From an uncultured Rubrobacteraceae bacterium (GTDB lineage Bacteria > Actinomycetota > Rubrobacteria > Rubrobacterales > Rubrobacteraceae): 14,211 nt of DNA. The translations under genes and the position numbers were made by a program. The notes beneath the pieces are model-generated. The model worked only from the letters and a program-made list of their open reading frames with translations. It was not told where the DNA came from and did no database searches. This document shows, one piece after another, positions 1 to 6,275 of this stretch; position 1 is the first letter of the stretch; each line of letters begins with the position of its first letter. The stretch is taken from NCBI GenBank assembly GCA_902806105.1, contig CADCVI010000056.1, positions 1 to 14,211 of the forward strand, written 5' to 3'.

Positions 1-1
1 G

Positions 2-220
2 GCCCACCACGAGGAGCGCCTTGAAGAGATGCTCGGGGAGATTACGGGAGGCCCGAAGACCTCGTTCGAGGTCTCGCGCAAGGTCTTTCGCTACGGCCTC
101 TCGATCTACGAGCGGTGCTTCGCCCTCGCCGAGACGCTGGCCCATCTCGACCACCTCGTCCTCCAGGGCAGGGCGGAACGAATCGAGAGCAAAAACCTCG
201 TCCGCTTCAGGGCGACTTAG
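2..220 (+). CDS. MBL-fold metallo-hydrolase, C-terminal end (partial)
   Basis: The reading frame is open from the left edge and stops at TAG 218-220, so about 72 C-terminal residues are visible. They begin HHEERLEEMLGEITGGPKTS and continue with an ALAETLAHLDHLVLQGRAER block. This is the small helical, winged-helix-like tail that follows the metallo-beta-lactamase domain in glyoxalase-II/LACTB2-like hydrolases, where an HxxRLxxxL stretch and an AxxETLAHLxxLxxxGR helix are typical. The metal-binding HxHxDH part lies outside the window, so the activity cannot be confirmed. The assignment rests on recognition of the tail pattern alone. Confidence 0.65.
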   Translation, partial: AHHEERLEEMLGEITGGPKTSFEVSRKVFRYGLSIYERCFALAETLAHLDHLVLQGRAERIESKNLVRFRAT

Positions 221-255
221 AGTAGTCGGGTGCGCACTACGTCACGAGGGGAGCC

Positions 256-369
256 ATGATCCGCCTCCATGACAACCCTTCTTCGGGGAACGGCTACAAG
301 GTCCGGCTCCTGCTGGCGCAGCTCGGCGTGCCGTACGAGCGGATCGAGTACGGCATCGACCAGGGGTAG
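256..369 (+). pseudogene. Truncated glutathione S-transferase (N-terminal thioredoxin-fold stub)
   Basis: ATG 256 opens 37 codons, starting MIRLHDNPSSGNGYKVRLLL and followed by a QLGVPYERIEYGID segment, and ends at TAG 367. This matches the first beta-alpha-beta part of a GST thioredoxin-like domain, with the N-terminal Ser/Gly-rich active-site loop and the helix leading to YERIEYDID. Complete GSTs of this type have about 200 residues, so roughly 80 percent is missing. No convincing continuation appears in other frames before the regulator promoter at about 446. It is best read as a gene cut off by a rearrangement whose right border is near 366. A functional 37-aa peptide is unlikely. Confidence 0.6.
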
Positions 370-445
370 ATAGGGAGAGCGAGAATGTACCCGCATCCAA
401 ACCTCCAAGGCGTTCTCAGCAGAAGGCTGTAACGCTTTCATTGCG

Positions 446-463
446 TATAATTTGTCGGACCAA
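446..463 (+). promoter_or_regulatory. Regulator promoter -10 box overlapping a FadR-type operator
   Basis: A perfect TATAAT lies at 446-451. It is directly followed by TTGTCGGACCA at 452-462, which fits the GntR/FadR half-site pattern TNGTNNNACNA with one mismatch in the palindrome (453/461). No good -35 hexamer is visible 16-18 bp upstream. The site sits at the -10/+1 region, 16 nt before the TTG start of the regulator gene. That is the expected position for negative autoregulation. The same core, GTCGGACCA, recurs at 1622-1632. Confidence 0.6.
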
Positions 464-478
464 AGCTAGGAGACCGAT

Positions 479-1183
479 TTGGACGAAACCCTCGAACGAC
501 TCGCCGCACTCATCGCCGACGTTCCGCTGGGGACGGCGGAGGAGCCGAAACTCCCCACCGAGAGGAAGATGGCTTCGGTCCTCGACATAAACCGCGGCAC
601 CCTGCGGGAGCGGCTGGCGGCCCTGGAGATCCTGGGGCTGATCCGGCGCAAGCAGGGGAGCGGAACCTACCTGGGTATGCCACACCCTACCTTCATCCGG
701 CTGTACTTCGAGATAGCCGTGAAGCTCGGATACGTTGAGGTCGACCAGCTCCAGCAGGCGAGGGAGTTGATCGAGCGTGAGGTCGCCGGGCTCGCCGCGA
801 CCCACGCCTCCGACAAGGACGTCGACACGCTGGAGCGGTGCGTGAAGCGCATGCTCGACTCCGAGAACGCGGAGGACGGGGACCAGGCCGACTACGAGTT
901 CCACATGACCATGGTGCAGGCATCGGGCAACCCCGTAATGGTGCTCATGATGGAGGGTTTGTCGTCCGTGTTGCGTCAACTTTTGCAGCTCCGCCGTCGC
1001 GGGGTCTGGGCGGATCCCGGCCGCATCGACCGGATGAACGCCATTCACCTACCGATCCTCGAAGCCGTACGGGACCACGACCCGGAGCGGGCCGTTGCGG
1101 CAATGGACGAGCACTTCAGGATCTGGAACGAGATGGTCCGCGAGGTCGACGGCACCGAAGGACACGCAGAACAGGCATCGTAG
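479..1183 (+). CDS. FadR-subfamily GntR transcriptional regulator
   Basis: The 234-aa protein has a winged helix-turn-helix at about residues 24-66 (LPTERKMASVLDINRGTLRE, then the wing GLIRRKQGSGTYL). An all-helical FCD ligand domain covers about 85-225. Asp138, His142, His190 and His212 are spaced like the Asp/His metal site of FCD domains, so a metal-bound carboxylate ligand such as a sugar acid is plausible. The start is TTG 479, chosen because AGGAGA at 468-473 lies 5 nt upstream. The next in-frame Met (residue 31) would remove part of the DNA-binding domain. The gene lies upstream of, and in the same direction as, the SDR-permease-transketolase operon. Matching operators occur at its own promoter and at the operon promoter, so it is very likely the local repressor. 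The inducer is inferred, not seen. Confidence 0.9.
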   Translation: MDETLERLAALIADVPLGTAEEPKLPTERKMASVLDINRGTLRERLAALEILGLIRRKQGSGTYLGMPHPTFIRLYFEIAVKLGYVEVDQLQQARELIEREVAGLAATHASDKDVDTLERCVKRMLDSENAEDGDQADYEFHMTMVQASGNPVMVLMMEGLSSVLRQLLQLRRRGVWADPGRIDRMNAIHLPILEAVRDHDPERAVAAMDEHFRIWNEMVREVDGTEGHAEQAS

Positions 1184-1620
1184 CTCGGGATCCGTCCCGG
1201 CGATAGGTAGCAAGCTCTCGAACCCAACGCCCTTCGGCCCCGACCATGCCCACCGGGGCCGCCGGGGCTTGGCACCCCCTCTCTCCGGGGGTGCAGCGCA
1301 GCTTGGGTGTCTCGTCCGGCCCCTCGCATCCGGGGCATCGGCCCCCAACCTCCTGGACAACCGTTGAGGCGAGCATGGGATAACCTGACCCGACATTCGC
1401 CGTAAGGCACCTCCACTCCGCGTACTCCCTGGCCGACCAGCTCCGGCACGCAGGGCATACCCGCCGCGACGTCGTTCTGGCAGGCCTACCGCATGCCCTC
1501 TATAACCCCGATTTGCCCTGAAGCCCAGCTGACGAGATAGGGTCGAAGCGCGCCCTCTTGTGCGGATAGCGACGGCTAACGGTTCGAGCTGCCCTCGCAG
1601 AAAAATGTTTGGAAAATTAA
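1184..1620. other. Intergenic region with two GC-rich hairpins
   Basis: No convincing gene is seen in this stretch between the regulator and the operon promoter. CGGGA-TCCG-TCCCG at 1186-1199 starts immediately after the regulator stop. A perfect 8-bp stem (GCACCCCC/GGGGGTGC, 7-nt loop) lies at 1272-1294. Either could end transcription of the regulator, but neither is followed by a T-run. The last 20 bases (about 1600-1620) become AT-rich and could act as an UP-like element for the downstream promoter. Confidence 0.5.
1272..1294 (+). terminator. Candidate terminator hairpin after the regulator gene
   Basis: GCACCCCC at 1272-1279 pairs perfectly with GGGGGTGC at 1287-1294 across a 7-nt loop. 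The hairpin lies about 90 nt after the regulator stop. There is no T-tract, so intrinsic termination is uncertain. The weaker hairpin at 1186-1199 is the alternative. Confidence 0.3.
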
Positions 1621-1621
1621 T

Positions 1622-1684
1622 TGGTCGGACCATTGACACCGGAATGTGCCCGTAGTATCTTCCTAATCAGGATTGGTTGGACCA
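1622..1684 (+). promoter_or_regulatory. Operon promoter bracketed by two FadR-type operators
   Basis: A consensus -35 TTGACA lies at 1633-1638. After exactly 17 bp comes a -10 TATCTT at 1656-1661. The operator TGGTCGGACCA (perfect 11-bp palindrome) at 1622-1632 abuts the -35 box. A second, TGGTTGGACCA, at 1674-1684 covers the predicted start of transcription (about 1668). Both match TNGTNNNACNA exactly. Their centres (1627 and 1679) are 52 bp apart, close to five helical turns, so two bound dimers would sit on the same DNA face. This arrangement suits repression by occlusion or a short repression loop. AT-rich sequence at about 1600-1621 lies just upstream. Confidence 0.8.
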
Positions 1685-1734
1685 TTTATTTGGGGAAAGG
1701 GAGCAAACATTGGGAGAAGGTTTCGGGCTAATGG

Positions 1735-1815
1735 GTCGGCTGCGCTTGCCGACACTCGCAAGAGTGCCGGTGCGCGGTGTCGAAGACCCCGCGAGTAGGG
1801 AATCTGCAAGACCGG
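1735..1815 (+). ncRNA. Structured 5' leader of the SDR operon (unclassified)
   Basis: Between the predicted transcription start (about 1668) and the SDR start codon, three stems follow one another almost without gaps. GTCGGC/GCCGAC has a 7-nt loop (1735-1753). CACTC-GCAA-GAGTG has a GNRA loop (1753-1766). An outer CCGGT/ACCGG pair (1767-1771 with 1811-1815) encloses CGCGG-T-GTC-GAA-GAC-C-CCGCG (1773-1793). No known riboswitch consensus was recognised. The same DNA is also an open frame of 39 codons (ATG 1731, TAA 1848-1850) ending 2 nt before the SDR ATG, so it could alternatively encode an Arg-rich leader peptide. Only the pairing is observed; any function is inferred. Confidence 0.35.
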
Positions 1816-1852
1816 AGAAGGCGCGTAGCGTCGAGAGAGGAGAGGAGTAAGC

Positions 1853-2611
1853 ATGTCCCAAGATCGTACGGTGATCGTCACCGGAGCGGGGTCAGCCCGC
1901 GGCATCGGCCGCGCGGCTTGCCTGCGGCTCGCGGCGGCGGGATGGAGCGTAGCCGCGCTGGACCTTGAAGAAGGAGCGGCGCAGGAGACGGCGGAACTGG
2001 CGGCTCGCGCCAACGGTGGACAAGCTGTCGGGCTCGCTTGCGACGTGACCAAGAGCGCCCAGGTCGACGCGGCTGTGTCGGCGGTCGAAAGCGACCTGCC
2101 GCCGGTTGCGGCGCTAGTAAACAACGCCGGCATCACGGCGCCGACCCGCTTCCTCGACATCGAGGAAGAGGAGTGGGACCGGATCTTCGACGTTAACGTC
2201 CGCGGGACTTACCTCGCCACCCGCCGCGTTCTGCCGGGCCTCGTCGATCGCGGCTACGGACGAATCGTCAACCTTTCGTCCGTGAGCGCGGTTCGCGGCG
2301 GTGGCGTCTTCGGCGGCTCGCATTACTCCGCCGCCAAGGCGGCCGTCCTGGGATTGACGCGGGCCCTCGCGCGCGAGGCCGGCCCGAGCGGTGTGACCTG
2401 CAACGCTCTGGCGCCCGGTCTGATCGGCACCGACATCACCGCCGGAAAGCTCTCGCCGGAGCGCCAGGAGCAGATCTTGGCCGACGTCCCGGTACGGCGT
2501 CAGGGGACCGTCGGCGAGGTCGCTTCGATGATCGTGTACCTGTGCTCCGAGGACGCCGGGTACGTGACGGGCGCGACGCTCGACATCAACGGCGGCTCAC
2601 ACATCTACTAA
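1853..2611 (+). CDS. Short-chain dehydrogenase/reductase (classical SDR)
   Basis: This 252-aa protein has the usual length for a classical SDR. The cofactor loop is TGAGSARGIG at residues 10-19, two residues longer than TGxxxGIG. Asp37 at the end of the second strand favours NAD(H) over NADP(H). The NNAG motif is at 90-93 and the catalytic set is Asn115, Ser143, Tyr158 and Lys162 (YSAAK). The PG segment is at 188-189 and the C-terminus is a DINGG-type dimer strand. AGGAG at 1843-1847 sits 5 nt before the ATG. It is the first full-length gene of the operon, ahead of a GntP permease and a split transketolase. Oxidation of an imported sugar acid or polyol to a ketone is therefore the likely role, as in gluconate 5-dehydrogenase (IdnO-like) enzymes. 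The exact substrate cannot be read from the sequence. Confidence 0.9.
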   Translation: MSQDRTVIVTGAGSARGIGRAACLRLAAAGWSVAALDLEEGAAQETAELAARANGGQAVGLACDVTKSAQVDAAVSAVESDLPPVAALVNNAGITAPTRFLDIEEEEWDRIFDVNVRGTYLATRRVLPGLVDRGYGRIVNLSSVSAVRGGGVFGGSHYSAAKAAVLGLTRALAREAGPSGVTCNALAPGLIGTDITAGKLSPERQEQILADVPVRRQGTVGEVASMIVYLCSEDAGYVTGATLDINGGSHIY

Positions 2612-2631
2612 AGAGGGGGAGGAGATAGAAA

Positions 2632-2703
2632 ATGTTCGCGTCCTTTTTCCAGGACAACGCGCTACCGTTCGCCCTTTCGTTGATAAGCCAGGAGGTGCAC
2701 TAA
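2632..2703 (+). CDS. Possible 23-aa small protein or coupling leader between SDR and permease
   Basis: ATG 2632 is preceded by a strong Shine-Dalgarno sequence GGAGGAG (2618-2624) 7 nt upstream. The frame runs 23 codons to TAA 2701-2703, one base before the permease ATG at 2705. The peptide starts MFASFFQDNALPFALS and is rather hydrophobic. Its last codons contain the permease ribosome site (GGAGG at 2691-2695). The SDR-permease gap (93 nt) is thus almost entirely filled by a translatable frame with better start signals than chance would give. It may serve translational coupling, or be a small membrane partner of the permease. No homologue is recognised. Confidence 0.4.
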   Translation: MFASFFQDNALPFALSLISQEVH

Positions 2704-2704
2704 C

Positions 2705-4192
2705 ATGGTTGGTACCACGGCGCTTCTGATCCACACCGGGCTCACGGTTGCGATCGTCGTCGGGCTCATCGTTTTCGCGAAGATCAATCCGGTCATCTCG
2801 CTGGTGATCGGCGCCCTCTACCTCGGCATCGCCGCGGGGCTCGGTTACGAGGCGACGACGACCGCTGTCATCGAGGGTTTCGGTAACCTGATGGCCGAGG
2901 TAGGGCTCATCATCGGCTTCGGCGTGATGCTCGGGGCGCTGTTGTCGGCCATGGGAACGCTGCACCGCATCGTGGAGGGGATGCTGCGTCTCTTTGGGGC
3001 CAACCGGTCGCCCTACGTCCTGGGCTTGGCCTCGGGGATCGCCTTCCCCGCGATCTACTTCGACGTAGCGCTGGTCATCATGGCGCCGATGGCCCGATCG
3101 ATCGCGCTGCGGACCGGGATGAGCATCGCCCCGCTCGCCGGCGCACTGGCCATCGGCCTCGAGGTCGGACTGCTCATGGTTCCGCCCGGCGCGGCCGCGC
3201 TCGCCATCGCGGCCTCCCTAGGCATCCCGATCGGGGTAATGCTCCTGTGGGGTGTCCCCTTCGGCATCGCGGTCGTCGTCATCAGCATCCTCGTGCACGC
3301 CCTGCTCATGCGCTTCACGTGGAACCATGAGAAGGACGACGACCCCTTTAACGACCCCGAGCACACCGGTGAGATCGCCGGTTTCGGCGGCCCGGCAAGC
3401 GACGCGCCCTCCGGTGAGCAGGCGGCCATCGCGCACGACCGGCACGCCTCGCAGCCCGACGGCGGCGGCACGGCGACGGCCGTCGCGCGTGATCCGCAGC
3501 CCGCCACCGCCACCGCCGTCGAGACCGCCGAAGAAGGGCCACGGCCGCGGATGCCGCTCATCGTCGCCCTGCTGCCACTCCTTGTCCCGGTGCTCCTAAT
3601 CGTGGCCCAGACAACCACGACCGCGGCCGGTGCGGAGGTGGCCGTGCTCGGGCTCTTGGGTAACCCTGTGGTCGCCCTCCTCATCGGCCTGCTGATCGGT
3701 ATCGTTCTCGCCGTGCCGTCGCTGGGTCGGGAGGGCGTGGAAGAGGTGATCGTGAGGGGTGCTGCGACCAGCGGCGTCATCCTCCTCTTCACCGGCGTCG
3801 CGGGATCCCTCGGGCAGGTCATCGCGGAGGCCGGCGTAGGAGGCCTGGTGGCCGACCTCTTTAGCGCCAGCACGGCATTCCCGCTCGTGCTGGCCTGGCT
3901 GGTCGCGGCGCTGCTGCGCCTCGCCCAGGGTTCCGGGTCCGTGGCCGCCATCACCGCCGCGGCCTTGCTCGCGCCGGTCGTGGGGGACCTGGGTATCTCC
4001 GCCGTGCTGATCTGGCTGGCCGCCGCGTCGGGGGCCGCCCTGGGCGGTCACGTCACCGACAACACCTTCTGGATGTTCAAGACGCTGCTGGGGCTCTCCG
4101 TACGCGGCACGTTTCAGGTGTACACGGTTGCCCAGGGGCTGTTGGCGTTCGTCGGCCTGGGCGCGGTCCTCGTGCTCAGCATCTTCGTTTGA
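2705..4192 (+). CDS. GntP-family sugar-acid:H+ symporter
   Basis: This 495-aa polytopic membrane protein has about 12 hydrophobic segments. Family signatures include the C-terminal blocks LRLAQGSGSVAAITAAALLAP and, just after, GGHVTDNTFWMFKTLLGLSV followed by a VYTVAQGL helix. These correspond to the RxAQGSATVAxxT and SHVND-F-W regions of gluconate/idonate/fructuronate transporters. Typical GntP proteins have about 440-450 residues. The excess is a hydrophilic linker at about residues 207-282 (EKDDDPFNDPEHTG, then Ala/Thr/Pro-rich) between the two membrane halves. The start ATG 2705 has AGGAGGTG at 2690-2697. Within the operon it is the likely importer of the acid used by the SDR and transketolase. 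The substrate is inferred as an aldonate-type acid. Confidence 0.88.
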   Translation: MVGTTALLIHTGLTVAIVVGLIVFAKINPVISLVIGALYLGIAAGLGYEATTTAVIEGFGNLMAEVGLIIGFGVMLGALLSAMGTLHRIVEGMLRLFGANRSPYVLGLASGIAFPAIYFDVALVIMAPMARSIALRTGMSIAPLAGALAIGLEVGLLMVPPGAAALAIAASLGIPIGVMLLWGVPFGIAVVVISILVHALLMRFTWNHEKDDDPFNDPEHTGEIAGFGGPASDAPSGEQAAIAHDRHASQPDGGGTATAVARDPQPATATAVETAEEGPRPRMPLIVALLPLLVPVLLIVAQTTTTAAGAEVAVLGLLGNPVVALLIGLLIGIVLAVPSLGREGVEEVIVRGAATSGVILLFTGVAGSLGQVIAEAGVGGLVADLFSASTAFPLVLAWLVAALLRLAQGSGSVAAITAAALLAPVVGDLGISAVLIWLAAASGAALGGHVTDNTFWMFKTLLGLSVRGTFQVYTVAQGLLAFVGLGAVLVLSIFV

Positions 4193-4221
4193 CCGGAAAC
4201 CAAGAAAGGAAGGTACATACC

Positions 4222-5100
4222 ATGAGTTCGCTCACCAACCCGGCCGGCTCGGGCACGGCCGGGGAGAATCACGCCGAGAGGATCTCTCGGCTGCGCGAGT
4301 CCGCCTACCGGATCCGCCTGCACGCCCTGAACATGGGCGAGGTGCAGGGCCAGGGCTACATCGGCCAGGCCCTCGGCGTCGCCGACATCCTCGCCGTAAT
4401 CTACAAGGACCAGCTGCGGTTCCGTCCGGATGATCCGCATTGGCCTGACCGCGACCGCCTGCTGCTGTCCATAGGGCACTACGCGATCGCCTTGTACGCG
4501 GGTCTGGCGGAGGCCGGCGTCCTTGAGGTCGCCGAGCTCGAGACCTACGGCTCGGACGGCTCCCGACTGCCGATGTCCGGGATGGCATCCTACACGCCCG
4601 GCATGGAGATCTCTGGTGGCTCCTTGGGTCACGGGCTCGGCGTCGCGACGGGCATGGCGCTGGGGCTGCGCTACCAGGAAAACCAGGCGCGGGTGTACAA
4701 CCTGCTCTCGGACGGCGAGCTCGACGAGGGCTCGACGTGGGAGGCCGCGATGGCCTGCGCCCACCACGGCCTCGACAACGTGACGGCGGTCGTCGACGTC
4801 AACGCCCTGCAGGCTGACGGCCCCACTCCGGGCGTGCTGCAGACCGAACCGATCACTGACAAGTGGCGGGCCTTCGGCTGGCACGCCGTCCGCGTCGACG
4901 GCAACGATATCGAGGCGCTCGTCGCCGCCTTCGACGGGCTCCGGGAGCATCGGGGCTCGCCGTCGGTCCTGATCTGCGACACCCGCGTCGGCCGCGGGTC
5001 GCCGCTGCTGGAGAACAAGGAGAAGGCGCACTTCATGCGCGTCGAAAAGCACGAGTGGCAGGTCGCCCGCGACCAGCTCGAGGAAGGACGCAACCGATGA
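4222..5100 (+). CDS. Transketolase, N-terminal (ThDP-binding) subunit
   Basis: This 292-aa protein corresponds to the pyrophosphate-binding half of a split transketolase. A conserved GH is at 85-86 (His86) and the GSLGHGLGVATG helix contains Gly136-His137-Gly138. The ThDP/metal motif runs from SDGE (163-166) to Asn194 (VDVN). The 30-residue Asp164-Asn194 spacing equals that of normal transketolases, but Ser replaces the first Gly of GDG. The start ATG 4222 is chosen because AAGGAAGG lies at 4206-4213; an upstream TTG overlapping the permease stop is less likely. It overlaps the next gene by ATGA. Together the two chains would move a two-carbon ketol unit from a ketose to an aldose. Placement beside an SDR and a sugar-acid permease suggests a dedicated catabolic enzyme rather than the housekeeping pentose-phosphate one. 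Confidence 0.92.
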   Translation: MSSLTNPAGSGTAGENHAERISRLRESAYRIRLHALNMGEVQGQGYIGQALGVADILAVIYKDQLRFRPDDPHWPDRDRLLLSIGHYAIALYAGLAEAGVLEVAELETYGSDGSRLPMSGMASYTPGMEISGGSLGHGLGVATGMALGLRYQENQARVYNLLSDGELDEGSTWEAAMACAHHGLDNVTAVVDVNALQADGPTPGVLQTEPITDKWRAFGWHAVRVDGNDIEALVAAFDGLREHRGSPSVLICDTRVGRGSPLLENKEKAHFMRVEKHEWQVARDQLEEGRNR

Positions 5101-6179
5101 GCGAAACGACCCCCCGCAAAAAGCTCACCACGTCGGCGATGATCGCCTCCTTCGTCGACGAGGGCCAGAAGACGACGAGCGCGCCGTTCGGCCAAGCGCT
5201 GTCGCGTCTGGCGGACGAACGCCCCGAGATCGTTGGTCTCTCCGCCGACCTCGCCAAGTACACGGACATGCACGTCTTCCGCGATGCCCACCCGGACCGC
5301 TTCTTCCAGATGGGCATGGCCGAGCAAGTCATGCTGGGCGCGGCCGCCGGCATGGCCGAGGTTGGCCTGATCCCCTTTGCGTCCACCTACGCCGTGTTCG
5401 CGGCGCGGCGTGCCTACGACTTCCTGTGCCTCGACATCGCCGAGCCGGGCCTGAACGTCAACATCGTCGGCGGCCTGCCGGGCCTGACCACCGGGTACGG
5501 CCCTAGCCACCAGGCGACCGAGGATCTCGCCATCATGCGCGGGATGCCGAACCTCACGATCGTCGACCCGTGCGACTCCGTCGACATCGAGCAGGCGGTG
5601 CCGGCACTGGCGGCCTCACCGGGCCCAAGCTACATGCGCCTCTTGCGGGGCGCCGTGCCCACCGTGCTGGACGAGTACGACTACCGCTTCGAGCTGGGCA
5701 AGGCCGCCGAGCTCAGGACCGGCCGCGACGTCGTCATGATCTCGACCGGGCTGATGACGATGCGAGCCCTCGACGCGGCCAAGCGGCTCGAGGCCGACAA
5801 CGTCGACGTTGCCGTGGTACACGTGCCGACGATCAAGCCGCTGGACCGCGAAGCGATCCTAAGGGTGACCGGGACGGATCGCCTCGTCGTGACTCTGGAG
5901 AACCATACCATCGTCGGCGGGCTGGCCGAATCCGTGGCCTCCTGCTTGGCTTTCGCCGGCAAGGGAGGAGGACGCATCGTCCCCATCGCGCTGCCCGACG
6001 AGTTCCTCGACGCGGGTGCCCTGCCCACATTGCACGACCGTTACGGGCTCTCCACCGACGCGGTCGTTGCGAGGGTCAAAGCGGAGCTGGGTGAGGCTTC
6101 CGAGCCGCCCACCGTTTCCAGCGACGCGGGGGAGACCGAACCACCCTGGCCCCGCGAGCCCATGCCCCCGACCGCCTGA
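5097..6179 (+). CDS. Transketolase, C-terminal (Pyr) subunit
   Basis: This 360-aa protein contains the pyrimidine-binding and C-terminal transketolase domains. GMAEQVMLGAAAGMA carries the cofactor-activating glutamate at Glu76. It is followed by FASTYAVFAARRAYD, the GLTTGYGPSHQATEDLAIMR block (GxxGxxHQxxED-type), and the C-terminal swivelling domain with VTLENHTIVGGLAE. The start ATG 5097 overlaps the stop of the N-terminal subunit (ATGA), with AGGAAGG just upstream, so the two chains are translationally coupled as expected for a heteromeric enzyme. About 25 residues at the end (SEPPTVSSDAGETEPPWPRE and on) form a proline/glutamate-rich tail outside the usual fold. It is the last gene of the operon, with the palindromic terminator 58 nt after its stop. 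Confidence 0.92.
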   Translation: MSETTPRKKLTTSAMIASFVDEGQKTTSAPFGQALSRLADERPEIVGLSADLAKYTDMHVFRDAHPDRFFQMGMAEQVMLGAAAGMAEVGLIPFASTYAVFAARRAYDFLCLDIAEPGLNVNIVGGLPGLTTGYGPSHQATEDLAIMRGMPNLTIVDPCDSVDIEQAVPALAASPGPSYMRLLRGAVPTVLDEYDYRFELGKAAELRTGRDVVMISTGLMTMRALDAAKRLEADNVDVAVVHVPTIKPLDREAILRVTGTDRLVVTLENHTIVGGLAESVASCLAFAGKGGGRIVPIALPDEFLDAGALPTLHDRYGLSTDAVVARVKAELGEASEPPTVSSDAGETEPPWPREPMPPTA

Positions 6180-6237
6180 CACGCGCCTCGAATCACTGAT
6201 AAGGCGCCACCGGCCGGGCGAGGCGAACGTCTACCTA

Positions 6238-6275
6238 AGCGGGAGAGAAAGGCTTCGAAGCCTTTCTCTCCCGCT
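6238..6275 (+). terminator. Terminator: 38-bp perfect palindrome after the transketolase operon
   Basis: Positions 6238-6275 are a perfect inverted repeat, with left arm AGCGGGAGAGAAAGGCTTC and centre between 6256 and 6257. As RNA it gives a stem of 17 pairs with a 4-nt loop. It begins 58 nt after the last stop codon of the operon. There is no T-tract on the plus side, so it may be a U-less terminator, a 3' stabiliser, or a protein-binding palindrome. Confidence 0.6.

Noticed and set aside
1045..1639. Overlapping minus-strand frames across the regulator 3' end and the following intergenic DNA
   Set aside because: They are Arg/Gly/Pro-rich, overlap a clear regulator gene and the operators, and have no ribosome site.
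3055..3954. A 299-codon minus-strand frame opposite the permease
   Set aside because: Its Ser/Thr/Ala/Pro/Arg-rich composition is typical of antisense translation of membrane-protein codons. The plus strand encodes a clear GntP protein.
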